A DNA stretch of 64,000 nucleotides from Wyeomyia smithii (Eukaryota; Arthropoda; Insecta; Diptera; Culicidae), in NCBI RefSeq assembly GCF_029784165.1, contig NC_073696.1:245683471-245747470 (forward strand), written 5' to 3'. The translations under genes were made by a program, and so were the position numbers. Shown one piece after another: positions 47,600 through 59,711 of the stretch. Positions within the stretch are counted from its first letter, which is position 1. Each line of letters starts with the position of its first letter. The notes beneath the pieces are model-generated. The model was not told the origin of the DNA and searched no databases. It was given only the letters and a program-made list of their open reading frames with translations.

Positions 47600-47850
47600 C
47601 CGGGATGATATCCTGAGACCAGAAATCAACTTTAGAAACCCTAGCTATTTTGAATTCCAAAGTGTCAACTTCTGGTCGCTGGAAACAACATAAAATGGAT
47701 AAAAACTATCCATGGGTATTCTCGACACTCTGAGACCGGAAATCAACCCAATGTATCAATATGTGAAAAGTCAAGACGGCAACTTCCGGTGTCTGAAAAC
47801 AACCTGAAATAGCCAAATACAACCCAATATGGACATTTTTGTGTGTTTTA
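47600..47850. repeat. Two tandem units of about 118 bp (mosquito-type 'GACTTCCGGT' repeat)
   Basis: CCTGAGACCAGAAATCAAC (47612) recurs as TCTGAGACCGGAAATCAAC (47730), about 118 bp later. AACTTCTGGTCGCTGGAAAC (47665) recurs as AACTTCCGGTGTCTGAAAAC (47781). A single related unit (GCGACTTCCAGTTTCTTGAA, AACAGCCTAAAATGGCCGAG) is at about 44838-44880. I recall similar tandem repeats as abundant in mosquito genomes. Confidence 0.65.
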
Positions 47851-48072
47851 GAAATATTTGTGTTATATTGATTTTTTTTTTTGTTTTGTTCACACAACAT
47901 TTATTTGACACGGCACAATACAAATTAATGTTTCACGGAGCCAATTAAATCTAATGCCTTATGGTCTAGAATATCTTATAATCTAAAGGCAAATTCTTTA
48001 CCCTCGCTGCCGACTACGAGCTGAAACTAAATCTAATACTAAAACTAACATGTTTTTTTTTTTGTTTCGCTG

Positions 48073-48928
48073 TTAAATTGGCACCTTGATGCTCTTCAAG
48101 TAGCTATAAATATGTAGCATGTATGGCAAGTTTCGCTGAGCGAGAATATCACGAACTGGCACATAGGGCTGTATTCCTCGGGCCCTGAGGGTATCAAAAA
48201 GTAGAGATCTGGCGCCGCAGAATTCAGCACACACCCAAACCACGTGTTCAATGTCTTGATACCCCAATCCACAAACGCAATGATTACTGCTCGCCAGCCC
48301 AATACGCAAGAGATGTGCGTCCAGCCCGTAGTGGTTGGACATAATTCGAGACACCATGCGAATGAAATCTCGTCCTACATCCAACCCCCGAAACCAAGGT
48401 TTGGTGGAAACCTTGGGGATGATGCTGTGTAGCCACCTCCCCAGTTCTCCCTTATCCCACGAGGCCTGCCAGTTGACAAGTGTACTTTGACGTGAAAATT
48501 TTAAAAATTCATTGTAGGCAATTGGTCTGTTATAAATATCACCGTTTGTTGCGCCCACCTTAGCCAAAGTGTCCGCTTTCTCATTGCCCGGAATGGAACA
48601 ATGAGAAGGGACCCACACTAAGGTAATCTGAGAAGATTTTTCGGATAAAGCACTCAGATGTTCCCGTATTTTTCCCAGGAAATACGGAGAGTGCCTTACA
48701 TCCTTCATCGATCGGAGAGCCTCAATAGAACTGAGACTGTCCGTAAAGATGAAGTAATGGTCCGTGGGCATTGTTTCAATAATCCCTAAGGTATACTGAA
48801 TTGCAGCCAATTCTGCGACGTAAACAGAAGCAGGATTATCGAGCTTGTAGGAGGCGGTAAAATTATTATTGAAGATACCGAAGCCAGTGGACCCGTTGAG
48901 AAGTGATCCATCAGTATAAAACGCATTG
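48073..48928 (-). pseudogene. I-clade long copy: RNase H and C-terminus
   Basis: FYTDGSLLNGSTG, VYVAELAAIQYTLGIIETMP, FIFTDSLSSIEALRSMKDVR and HCSIPGNEKADTLAKVGATN carry the RNase H acidic residues. MSNHYGLDAHLLRIGL and CVCGLGYQDIEHVVWVC form the conserved C-terminal region. The frame is open from about 48940 to 48073 but is separated from the RT by stops around 49060-49260. Confidence 0.85.
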
Positions 48929-49262
48929 TCGCAGTTTTTTGTTTTTATATTTGTTATAAAATATTTTAGGGATCTGCTGCACGAAAAATGATCCGGGATT
49001 CCACGAGTTCTTCCATCATGGATGTATCGAAAAACACAGTAGAAACAGAAGTATCTTATAAGTTGACACGATTGGAGGTGTATGAGGAAGGATTTATACT
49101 TTGAGACATGTGATTGAAATACACAGTCATGAAACGGGTTTGAGAATTAAGTTCAACTAGCCTATCGAAATTTTCAATTACCAAGGGGTTCAAAACCTCA
49201 CATTTGATGAGAATACGAGTAGTCAGATCCCAAAAGCAGTCTTTTGATGGGAGAACGCCCGC

Positions 49263-51119
49263 CTAAACTTCCAAACTCATCGTATGGGTCGAATGCATGC
49301 AACCTAAGGCAATACGCAAACAACGATACTGCAATCGTTCCAGCTTGATTAAATGGGTGTTTGCAGCGGAGCGGAAGCAAAAACACCCGTACTCAAGCAC
49401 CGACAATATCGTTGTTTGGTAAAGCCTTATGAGGTCTCCTGGGTGGGCGCCCCACCATGATCCAGTAATTATCCGGAGAAAATTCACTCTTTGTTGACAT
49501 TTTTTCATCAGATACCGAACGTGACATCCCCAGGTGCCTTTCGAATCGAACCAGACACCAAGATATTTAGATACCAAAACCTGAGAAATCGTTTCACCCA
49601 TTAACTGTAAGTGGAGCTGAGCAGGCTCACGCTTCCTAGAAAAAACTACTGTCTCAGTCTTCTCCGGAGAGAATTCGATACCTAGCTGTAAAGCCCAAGC
49701 AGACAAATTGTCCAAGGTATCTTGCAATGGTCCTTGCAAATCGGCAGCTTTGGCTCCTGTAACAGAGACCACGCTGTCGTCTGCAAGTTGTCTTATCGTG
49801 CATAAATTTGCCAGACATGCGTCAATGTCATTCACATAAAAATTGTGAAGAAGGGGGCTTAAGCATGAGCCCTGGGGAAGACCCATGTAGCTAATACGAA
49901 AAGTTGCCAAATCGCCATGCGTAAAATGCATTAGCTTTTCGGACAACAAATTACGCAAAAAATTGTTCAAAATTGGTGAAAATCCTTGTCGGTGAAGTTT
50001 GCCCGAAAGAATGTCAATAGAAACGGAATCAAAAGCCCCCTTAATGTCCAAGAACACAGATGCCATTTGTTCATTGCGAGCATAGGCTAGCTGAATATCT
50101 GTAGAAAGCAACGCAAGACAGTCATTCGTTCCTTTGGCACGGCGGAAGCCAAATTGAGTATCTGATAGTAGACCATTTGATTCGACCCAATGGTCTAAAC
50201 GACGGAGTATCATTTTCTCCATCAATTTCCGGATACAGAATAGCATTGCAATCGGCCTATAAGAGTTGTGATCAGAAGCTGGTTTTCCCGGTTTTTGGAT
50301 GGCGATCACCTTCACTTGCCTCCAATCCTGCGGTACAATGTTTTGCTCCAGGAACTTATTGAACAAGTTCAACAAGCGCCTCTTGGCATTGCCGGGTAGA
50401 TTCTTCAACAAGTTGAATTTGATTCTATCTAACCCAGGCGCGTTATTGTTACAGGGCAGGAGGGCAACTGAAAATTCTGCCATCGTAAAAGGTGATTCTA
50501 TCGCATCGTGGCCCGGAGACGTATCGCGAACAATGTTTTGCGCAGGAACAGACTCCGGACATACTTTCCTTGCAAAATCAAATATCCAACGACTTGAAGA
50601 CTCCTCGCTTTCGTTGACCGTTATACGATTTCGCATTCTTCGGGCTGTGTTCCAAAGAGTGCTCATCGATGTCTCCCTCGACGTTTCGTTCACGAATCGG
50701 CGCCAATATCCACGTTTCTTTGCTCGGACCAGGCTTTTGAACTTGGTCTCAAGCTCCAAATACCGCTTAAAGTCGTCGGGTTGACCTTTCACCCAAAAGA
50801 AGGCCTTAAACGCGTCGGATTTTTCCGTGTAGACATCGGAGCACTCTTTGTCCCACCACGGAGTGGGAGGCCGTTCTTTGATCGTCACGCCGGGATATTT
50901 CATCGTTTGGGCTTGCAACGCGGCGTCGAGAATCAAGCCCGCGAGGAGGTTGTATTCTTCAAGTGGTGGGTGATGTTGAATCGACTCGACAGCTTCTGAT
51001 ATCATTTCCTCGTATAATTTCCAATCGATATTCCGTGTGAATATCAAGTGATCGCGTGCGAGTTGAACCACTATCAATTGAAATTTGAATAGGCAAATGA
51101 TCGCTACCGTGGGGATCAA
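49263..51119 (-). pseudogene. I-clade long copy: ORF2 reverse transcriptase (618 codons open)
   Basis: After about 20 out-of-frame residues the frame reads HLIFTRNIDWKLYEEMISEA, TPWWDKECSDVYTEKS, FARKVCPESVPAQNIVRD and NNNAPGLDRIKFNLLKNLPG. It continues VIAIQKPGKPASDHNSYRPI, SVFLDIKGAFDSVSIDILSG, MGLPQGSCLSPLLHNFYVND, RQLADDSVVSVTGAK (catalytic ADD) and PEKTETVVFSRKREPAQLHL, with thumb to YQTTILSVLEYGCFCFRSAA. It ends MHSTHTMSLEV at 49263. All RT motifs are intact. Confidence 0.88.
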
Positions 51120-51730
51120 GGACTACCTTCCATATGCAATCCAACCGTAGCGATGTTGAACATAAAGATAAATCTAAAGCACTGGGGCGCGCTGGAGGTT
51201 TCGGAACGCGTGTCATATCCCCGTTGTTTAATATTGTCATGTCGAAGTCGTCGCAGAGGTTATAGATCAAAGAGGAACGGTTATCATTAGAAGGGGAACC
51301 CCAAGCCACGCCGTGAGAGTTAAAATCTCCCAAAATCAAACGTGGCGAGGGAAGAAGTTATATTAAATCAAAGAGCAGCCGTGGCCCAACCTGTGCTCTG
51401 GGAGGAATATATATTGAGGCAATACAAAGCTCTTTACCTTGTATTGTCATTTGACATGCGACAGCTTCGACGCCTGGGACCGTGGGGAGGTTAATACGAT
51501 AGAAGGAATAGCACTTTCTAATCCCTAGAAGTACTCCTCCGTAAGGGGTGTCTCGGTCGAGGCGAATTATATTAAAATCATGGAAGCTAAGATCTACATT
51601 TGAAGTGAGCCAAGTTTCACAGAGGGAAAATGCATCGCATTAATGCTTATTAATCAAAACTTTAAATGAATCAATTTTGGGGATGATGCTTCTACAATTC
51701 CACTGTAAAATAGAGATAGAATCCTTCATC
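51060..51730 (-). pseudogene. I-clade long copy: ORF2 endonuclease (two stops, frameshift)
   Basis: Starts near 51730 with SISILQWNCRSIIPKIDSFK (Asn motif), then SLCETWLTSNVDL (Glu) after a TAA near 51645. A second stop near 51360 precedes SPRLILGDFNSHGVAWGS (Asp/Asn), and DPHGSDHLPIQIS (His) is near 51110. The frame then shifts near 51070 into the RT frame. This is an APE-type endonuclease as in I/R1/jockey elements. Confidence 0.8.
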
Positions 51731-51742
51731 TCAGCCGATGAA

Positions 51743-52720
51743 TTAGCCATCGAAGGATACGATCGCTGCAAGGAGGGGCCATTTAGCAGTCAACTGCTTC
51801 AAAAACGTTTTAACTGTTGGTAGAAATGCCAGCAGAAGACTTTTAAGAGGATCAGTTATGTTGAAATTTTCAAAAATCCAGTCCACAATATCTGAAAACT
51901 TCAGCAGTCCAGATTCTGGCTGAATCTTGGACGAAAAAGGAGGAACAGTTGGGTTTTTTGATGTTCCTGGAAGTGCCGGAAACTCCTTACTTGAATTCAG
52001 TTTTGCCAATCCCGGAGGAGTTTGCTTCGGATTTTCTACAGCACTTTTTTGTTTTTTAGTATCAGTCACTTCAGATGGAGACCTTCTCTGTCCTTTCCTA
52101 GGAAGCCTAGGAGAAGAAAGGTTTTTCCTCTTCCTAGATTTCCCGGGTTCAACAAAAGAAGATTCCCCAACTGAATCGTCAGAATCAGACTCATCGGATG
52201 GCAAGACCTCGAAGAGATTCGGGGAAACCAGTTTGGTGGCAGCGGCCTCTTCGAGCATTTCTGCGAAAGTGCGCTTAGAGCGCTCTTTCAGAGACCGCTT
52301 GATCTTGTCTTGGCGCTGTTTGGACGCGTCCTCACAGTCAGACTCGATTCGCTGACCACACCGTCAATCTCAACTACGCGAGCTGGAATGTACACGTGGT
52401 ACTCCCGCGTGAAGAGCTCACAAGCAGCAATCTCGTTTGCTTGCTTGAGGTCAGACACCAAAACACGCAGCTTATTCGGGCGTACTTTGGTAATTTCAGT
52501 CACGGCTGTAAACCGTGCCAGATCTTTACATATTTGCATTGTGTTCAATGCTTTCACTTTCGGCTGGAAAAATACAGCCCCAATACCAACTTTGCCTTCC
52601 GGATACTGCTTAAGCCGATGGGTAGCTTCCTGCGGGGTTCCATTCTTAACCCTTGGAACTTTGTATCCGGGAGGGCTAGGCGGTAGAACGAGCGGGTTTT
52701 CATCCCCGCGTTCGTCGTCC
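51743..52720 (-). pseudogene. I-clade long copy: ORF1 with zinc knuckles deleted
   Basis: The N-terminal frame (52755-52288) reads MDDERGDENPLVLPPSPPGY, VFFQPKVKALNTMQICKDLA, EITKVRPNKLRVLVSDLKQA and YIPARVVEIDGVVSESSLT. It then jumps straight to the sequence that lies beyond the CCHC knuckles in the 39827-41205 copy, a loss of about 0.4 kb, with a frame change at about 52335. The C-terminal frame (52258-51743) reads SVGESSFVEPGKSRKRKNLS, SKEFPALPGTSKNP and LKFSDIVDWIFENFNITDPL. Confidence 0.82.
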
Positions 52721-53040
52721 ATGTTGGACGCGTAAGCCACAGAAAAAAAAAACAAGAAAAAAAAAACTACTTATCTTCTGCAGCCGCTCTCCACCGCAAT
52801 CAGCGCACGGGCGATGCCAATCTCCAGTCCTTCACACAAGAGTCCGCTAGCAAAAGCTGCAGCCGCTCCAGCCACACAGCAGCACCAGTACAGCCAAACA
52901 GCAGTACGCCGGGTACTGGATCTCTCGCAGTAGCGACACAACGTACAGTCTGTGGCGTACGGTAGCAATAGGCGATGATGCGTTCTTTTGTCTTCAATAG
53001 ACGACGGCAACGAGCAGCAGTGCACACGCAATACAATGCA

Positions 53041-53615
53041 CGGTGACCTTGAAGGCGATTAACTGGTCGGCACTATCGAGATCGAAATGAAATTGCAACC
53101 GAACACGACGAGAGCACAACTCGGAATGAATATATTAATATTTGTCCGTTCTGATATACTAATATTTCATAAGTTGGCTTTGAAATGTGGCTTTTTGTTT
53201 ATAAACAGTTATCATTGTAGCGCTGATGAAAACTGGCTGAATAAAATTTTGCAAAATGACGGTGAAGTTTCTTAAGAAATAGCAAAACCCATTGGCTGCT
53301 CACAGATCATGGTTACAAAAACCCTAAAATGCCGGAGGAAATCAAAAACACGAGGGTGGAAAATGTTAATTTGGAGAATATTGAAGAAAGTGACAGGTTG
53401 AGAGAGAGAGAGAGAGAAAGTAACCTAAGTCAATGACTATCATGAAACCAAACAAGATAAGAGAAAACAATGAGTGCAGGAGAATATTAAAAAGTGAGTG
53501 AATAGAAGAGGACAACGTAAAAAATTGTGATTTCCCGCTATCATTAGCAATAGCGCTCACCGTGCAACGCACGTTCTGTTAACCGTAGTTCAGTCAATGG
53601 TCAATTCGATAAGAC
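53041..53615. other. Intergenic DNA with a short (GA)n run
   Basis: No gene. GAGAGAGAGAGAGAGAGAAAG lies at about 53399-53419. Confidence 0.5.
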
Positions 53616-54538
53616 GGCATCCATAAAGTACGTCACGCATATAGGGGAGAGAGGGGGTTCAGAAATTCGTGTCGATTTGTGACGTAGTGAGAAGGCGAGG
53701 TATATCGTTGTGTGACGTCACATGAAAAATATTTAAAAATGAAAAATTCACTGGAAAAATTGTTCAGTTTAACTTCTTTTCATTCACAAGTTTTTATTAA
53801 TAATCAAACTGAAACTAATCAGACAAACACAATAACAGCAGTTCTAACTTACAACAACTGACTTGTTAGGTCAGTAGGTCACTTGGTGCATTGGAACACT
53901 CACGGTTCAAAATGACGTGATGTACTCTTCCTGGGGGGTCGTCAATGTGTGACAAAAAGTGGCAAAAGAGACCGGGGGAGTAAAACTTAATAAAAATTGG
54001 CGTGAAGTGGATGTCGCCTAACAACATTCGAATTGTTGTGAATGCCAATGGAAGTCGATTTCTCGAATGTCTTTTATCGGAAGGACTTAAGGTGACATCC
54101 CAAAAATGGAAATAACATCTTGCTTAATGCATTCCACGGACTCTAGAAATGGGTTCCGCTTGCTATAAGTTTAACTAGCCTTAGAAATGTCAAATGAAGC
54201 TTCTTTCATATCCGTGTCATTTTTATGCATCAACTCGAGTTCGTCAGGGTCAGACCCATTTGGGGAACCAGGACTTTCTGCTGATGCCTCCAACCAACCA
54301 GCTTCGGAAGAGTTTTCCTTGCTGTTATTGTGTATGTCTGATTAGTTTCAGTTTGATTAATAATAAACACTTGTAAATGAAAAGAAGTTAAACTAAACAA
54401 TTTTCCAGTGAATTTTCCATTTTTAAATATTTTCCATGTGATGTCACACAACGTTATACCTTCCCTCCCCCCTACGTCTCAAATCGAATTTCGGAACCCC
54501 CTCTTCCCCCTATATGCGTGACGTACTTTATAAAAGCC
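53616..54538. mobile_element. Foldback/MITE-type DNA element with arms of about 220 bp
   Basis: The left end GGCATCCATAAAGTACGTCACGC (53616 on) mirrors the right end GCGTGACGTACTTTATAAAAGCC (to 54538). The arms continue through TTTAAAAATGAAAAATTCACTGG, TTAACTTCTTTTCATT and CTGAAACTAATCAGACA (to about 53845), matched at about 54325-54538. The 470-bp centre is not mirrored, has no convincing frame, and holds a small internal palindrome near 54025-54035 (AACATTCGAATTGTT). Flanking bases show no clear duplication, so the superfamily is left open. Confidence 0.7.
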
Positions 54539-54624
54539 GCCTAATTTCATATCGACAATTTCTGTGCATTTTTTTCTTCGATCGTAAAAGTGAAACTTGG
54601 CCGCTTTCAGGCTTCACGTTCCAA

Positions 54625-54690
54625 AGTCCGATTGAGCTGAAGTTTTGCTTAGGGACTTTTTTCGAGAAGGCGAAGCATACTGCTAAACCA
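54625..54690 (+). repeat. Fragment related to the arms of the hAT-like foldback at 33001-33789
   Basis: AAGTCCGATTGAGCTGAAGTTTTGC followed by TTTTTTCGAG closely matches 33673-33715 (AAGTCCGATTGAGCTGAAATTTTGC, TTTTTTCGAG). Confidence 0.6.
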
Positions 54691-54699
54691 GATTCGAAC

Positions 54700-57600
54700 T
54701 TCACGTTTCACGTTTATCGTTTTATCACGTTTCTCTCCGCAGCATTCGAACCATAAATAAAATTTTCATGAATTTTATTAGTTAAAAGCATGCTTGTCTC
54801 TTCTCCTCAGAAAACCTCTTGAGTGCAGGAGAACATCTTGCACTGCGAAAACAGCTGCTCTCACACTAAAGAGCAAATCAACGCACATGCAAGAAGAGAA
54901 GGACGGATGATTTTTATCTGGTGAGCTTCCTGAAAACACCGCGGGAAAATCTGAAATCTCGCTCTTGCTAGACAATGAACTATGGTGTACTTTCTCACAC
55001 GTATGGACATCACGCACAATAATTAGACAGCAGAGCTATCTGCGGTGCGTTTTACAGTTTGTTTCTTGAGCATGGCAGAGAAGGAAAAAAGAATGGGAGA
55101 AAACAAAAGAGACTGCGTGCCGGTCGAGTTTACTCTGGTTGAATTCGTTTTCGCGGTGTAGCTATACGAGGACTACACTTTTGCCCGGTAGGTTTTTTTT
55201 CACTTTCCGGACTACTCGCCAGTGAACACTGTGGTGTACTTCTGCGTTTTCTCTGTTTCTCTCTGTTTCTGTTTTCTCTCTTGTTTCTATCAGATGTGGG
55301 GTGAGCTGGATGTGTGTTTGTCTCTCTGTAAGTTGGTTGAGGCTTTTTGGAGTGGAGAGAGTAGCAGTGTGGTGAAAGCATTTGCTACACACAGGCTTAT
55401 ACTGAAAGAGAAGTGCGCGGTAAATTTTTTCTCCGCTCTTTCCACTTACTGAGGAGAATGACAAGTATGGTTAAGGGTTCGAGAGGTAGCCCGTTCTTTC
55501 GGCACTATTTTTTCAAATCGGTTCTGAGATAAAAGATATTCGTAATTTTCACATTTTGCACATAATGCTCAAACTACAACGCAACCTATGAGGCAACTAG
55601 ACCTTTCATCTGACACTAAGGGCCCTGCAATAGAAGGCGAGTCGACCCGACTCGACCATGTATTTTAAATGAGACGAGTTGCTCGTCAAAGCTTCTGTTA
55701 TATGGCCCTAATTTAGTTAAAATCGAATCAGCAATCTTCGAGTAAAGTGAGTGAGTGAGATTAAAAAATAAAAATCAGCTCGTCGAACTGTATGGAATGG
55801 TATGTGACATGACATTCGGCACATAGCACAGTGGTTTGAAACGTGAAAAACGTGATCGTCAGCATTATGAGTGTGAAATGTTATTTGAATGGTATAGTGT
55901 ATTCGAAAAAGTTTAGTAGATCTCAAGGAGTAACTTTTGATGAAAGTAGATTTTTGATTAATCCACCTAAAACCTGAAAAAACTATTTTTTTTACCTGTC
56001 AAGTCAAAGCGAATCATATGTAGAAAAGCTTTGCTTAAGGCATTTTGGTTCTATCACTTGAAAATCGACAGCATACAGGTAGTTTTATACACAGACATTC
56101 TTAATTTTTTTACAAATCAAAAAACACCAAATAACTTTTCTGATGTGATTCCAGAGGCCTACTATATTCGCGTCATTTGATCATATTTGGAAAATACGTC
56201 GTTCTGCCGAACACACTTTGAGCAAATTTTTTACTTGTCTATGGGGTTTATGACGTTTTTGATGAAAAATTGTATTTTTTCAAACTAAAATATCTTGCAA
56301 AACTGCAAAAACAACCGTCTACACTGGAAAGATAGAGTTTAACACTAGCTCTTCTAGATGGTTTCTCTGATTTCTTGCAATCTCTTAGTGACTTGGACGT
56401 TAGTAGAAAAATTAATTTTGTTTTTATTTTTCAGTATTTTTTTTTTTTTTTGATTTTTTTTTCTTTAAATAGATACAGAATCGAAAGGGCCATTTGATTT
56501 GAAAAAGTGCGAAAATCATTTCTGTTTATTACACTCTACATTATTTCGAAAACATGTAGATAGAACAAATTGATTTTTGCCAAAAATAATTACTGTGACG
56601 CTAGTGTGTGTAAATTCCATGATTGTTTTCAAGCAAGATTGGCAGCATGCTTTGATATTTTTCATGGTTGCATTGTAGAAAATAGCTCTGAGACAGATGC
56701 CGTCAATATTTAATGTGAGATCTTCGATTTAGGCAGCTATATTTTAGTAGAAAAGAAGCAAAAATCGGTTCTTGAATCAAATAACTCATATACCTATTGT
56801 AAATTTTTTGCTCCGATTGCCTATACATTTTTATTCCTATTAAGCAAGTGTCAACGAATGAAGCGGCATGGTTGCACCTGCAGAATTTTCCGAAGACAAC
56901 TCTCAACGATAGAAGAAGGCGGTCTTTCTTGATCCGGTATTGAACAACACACGAAGATGACAAAAAATAAAAATCATGAGGCTTTTCATATCGCATTTTT
57001 CACAAGTTTCGCCAATGCAATAGACGTAGAAAAACTGAATTTTAATTAGTAAATTAATTATGTATAATCAATTGCTCGACAACTCACACCGACATAAACT
57101 AAATTTTATGTACCTATCTACAAAAAAGTCTCCGAATTGAGAAGCAGTAAAGTTTGTTTACTTAGTTTATCATAATTTTCTCTACATTTTTGTACCAAAA
57201 CAAACAAGTGAATGAAAATTTCAGTAGTTTTTATACAAAAAACACGATATGTGATTGGTTTTCCGAGCGCCACCCGTTTATTTCAGAAAAAAAAATTGAT
57301 TTATTCTGCAAATTGTATTTTTGCACTATAAGTTTTTACAATTTTCGTGAAGTTTTGGTAGATCTTATTGGTATTAAATAAACTCTTCACGCGAGTAATA
57401 TATAAAATTTTGATACTTGTCGTGCCATTTGCAAAAGCCAACTATTAGTGCAGGACAATTGCGGGGCTAGCTCTACAATCCTATTGATACTAACAGTCTC
57501 TCCCGAGCCGGAGCCGGAACATACAACGGTTGGCTTGTTAGGCCAGCTAGGTGGTTTTTGTACAACCTTGAAATGGCAATGTAACGCCAGTCTCACAAAC

Positions 57601-59711
57601 ACTATATAAATTAGTAAAATTTAGCAGCAACATTTGTTTAGCATTGTTCTGAGGTTTTCTGACATTTTCTAACCCCAGTTCAAGGTTTTGACGTTTTAGC
57701 GCTAGCTGGTAATTTTCGAACGGGTTTTAAACAGCTTAGAGCTTAGAGAAAACTTTCGTTGTGATGCCGGTCAATTTATTGAATATCAATATTCATTTCA
57801 TTTTTTTCATATGTTCTTATACCTGTAGTAAACAACATGATGGTTTTGAAACAAAATCGTCGAACCTGTAGTGAGTTCTTTTGAGCGTTACTTATCATGA
57901 TAATTTTCATAGTAAAGTGCATGACTATTTTGCCACTAACCCGAAAAATAACGACAACGAATTATAATTATAATTAACTATATTTGAACAAACTTTGAAA
58001 ACCAAATTACCACCCAATCGTCGTTGATTCTACTGGGTGTGCCACTTCCTTCAGCGCAGAATTATTAGTGCGGCCGTTTGTCAAGGTTAGCCTCCACCAG
58101 AAGCGTACAACCGAATTTTAAATGCATTGTACATCGCACGGCGCGCGACCGTGCATATGGAAACCGTGATGGACCCATCATTAAAGCGAGGTTCAGTGAC
58201 ACTCTCGTGGACGCCGAAGCATGGCCAGTTCCGAGTTTTTCAGCTCGCTTCCATTCCATCGACTACCGTATCCATCAGCACCAAGCACCAGAGACGTTAT
58301 TGCAAACGACTAAGTAGATTGTTTGTAAACATATTGTCACCGCGCCACCAACCCAACCAGTGTGATCCATGTTTGTGTTGTTCAATGTTTCGGACGTGTC
58401 CGTAGATATAAAGCCGGCTGCACAATGGCACTGTTTGACGTTGCCCTCTGTACGATCCGCATCTACCAGTAGGTCAATAGGTGCTGCTGTTTGTGAAGCC
58501 CGCCCGTCGTTGGTTTAATAAGGCCGCTAGGACGCGCTAGATATATACTTAGGCAAAATGAAACTAAGCATTTTGTTTGTCTATCATGATGCACTCGGGC
58601 AATCTTTTACTAGCGAGTATTGATAGATTTATGTGCTCACTATCTAAACACTGAACAAATTGTTTGTCTTGGTCATTTATTTTGATTTATCGGTTCTTGT
58701 TCAGTAGAAAGTTATTTATGTTGTGGTGCAGATATAGACTCGGAGTGTGTAATCAAAAAGGAAATTGTCAGATTTTCCAAAAAAAAAATCCTTTTTCTCC
58801 AGTTTGTCAACTTTTACTCAGAATTATGTGGAAAAGTTTTTGTTGTTCTGAAAACGATTGTTATGAGAGATCCAAGTTCATGTGCTCATGTTTTATAGCG
58901 TCTAAGTAATACTTAACCATGAATAGTGAAATTGCAATCATTTTCAAAAGTTGTTGCGAAAAATAAGCATTCTATGGTGTTCCCACATAATTCTCCACTG
59001 CAAACACTTTGTGTTGACCAGCCGAGCACAACCAGTTAGTAGGTATTAGTTTATTTTCAATGCCGATCGAAAAACAATTAACAGAATGGCGCAAACCACT
59101 CATCAAACCGATTTCTAGCGCCAGCCGAAGCAACTCCCGCTGATTTTCACTATGGCATGTGCCCCTCTCAATCAATTTATTAAAACAGAAGTCATATGAA
59201 TGAACATTTGCTCGTGATGATAGCCGTACTATTTATGAAGTGCTATCTTGTTCCCGTTGTGTGTTTACGATCGCAGAAATAATTTTGAAATGCCGTAAAT
59301 TGGAAGAAATTTTGGAGTGTTAGTTTGAGGACATGTTACTTGAACAAATGAGCACATGTTACTCGAACAAATAAAAAAAATCAGTTATTATCGTGAAATA
59401 CAGTGGAGCCGTTTGAATGTTTTATTGCAAGTTTGTACAGTTGTTTGGTTTTGATAGAGATTGATATAGAGATTTTCCGAAAAGAACTATTTAAATACTA
59501 AAAAAAAAATGAATGAACTTATTGGCAAAGTTGTACATTTGATTGATACATAAATACTATCGCGAAAAATAAATTAAATCACTCAATGGTTTTGATATTT
59601 CTCTCATCACGCAGAGCCAACTGAAAGAACTGCAATGATTCGAACAATACCGAGTTTGGTTTAACTTGAAATTTCGTGGCCTACGACGCTTGCATCCAAC
59701 CTGAAAACGCA
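54700..59711. other. Intergenic DNA, nothing firmly assigned
   Basis: About 5 kb of mostly AT-rich sequence. ORFs at 54778-55017, 55130-55464, 57387-57602 and 58065-58405 are short, overlap on opposite strands and were not recognised. A CT-rich stretch is at 55235-55330. The last part should contain the 5'UTR/promoter of the second OST-alpha-like gene. Confidence 0.4.

Larger units (their letters stand above)
47870..52790 (-). mobile_element. I-clade non-LTR retrotransposon, long but defective copy
   Basis: Minus-strand order: leader (about 52790 and above), ORF1 (52720-51743), ORF2 endonuclease (51730 to about 51060), RT (about 51060 to 49263), linker, RNase H (48928-48073), 3'UTR and poly-A (plus-strand T-run 47870-47882). 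It is the best reference in the window for the truncated copy at 24642-26921 and the ORF1-only copy at 39810-41230. It is inactive: the zinc-knuckle part of ORF1 is deleted, two stops occur in the endonuclease, and frames shift near 51070 and near 49250. The 5' limit is uncertain, and GC-rich leader may extend to about 53040. Confidence 0.85.

Noticed and set aside
50299..50784. Plus-strand ORF of 161 codons
   Set aside because: Antisense to the intact RT frame of the I-clade element.
53041..53300. Target duplication for the long I-clade copy (shared AATATTTGT near 47860 and 53140)
   Set aside because: A nine-base AT-rich match with uncertain element 5' end is not better than chance.
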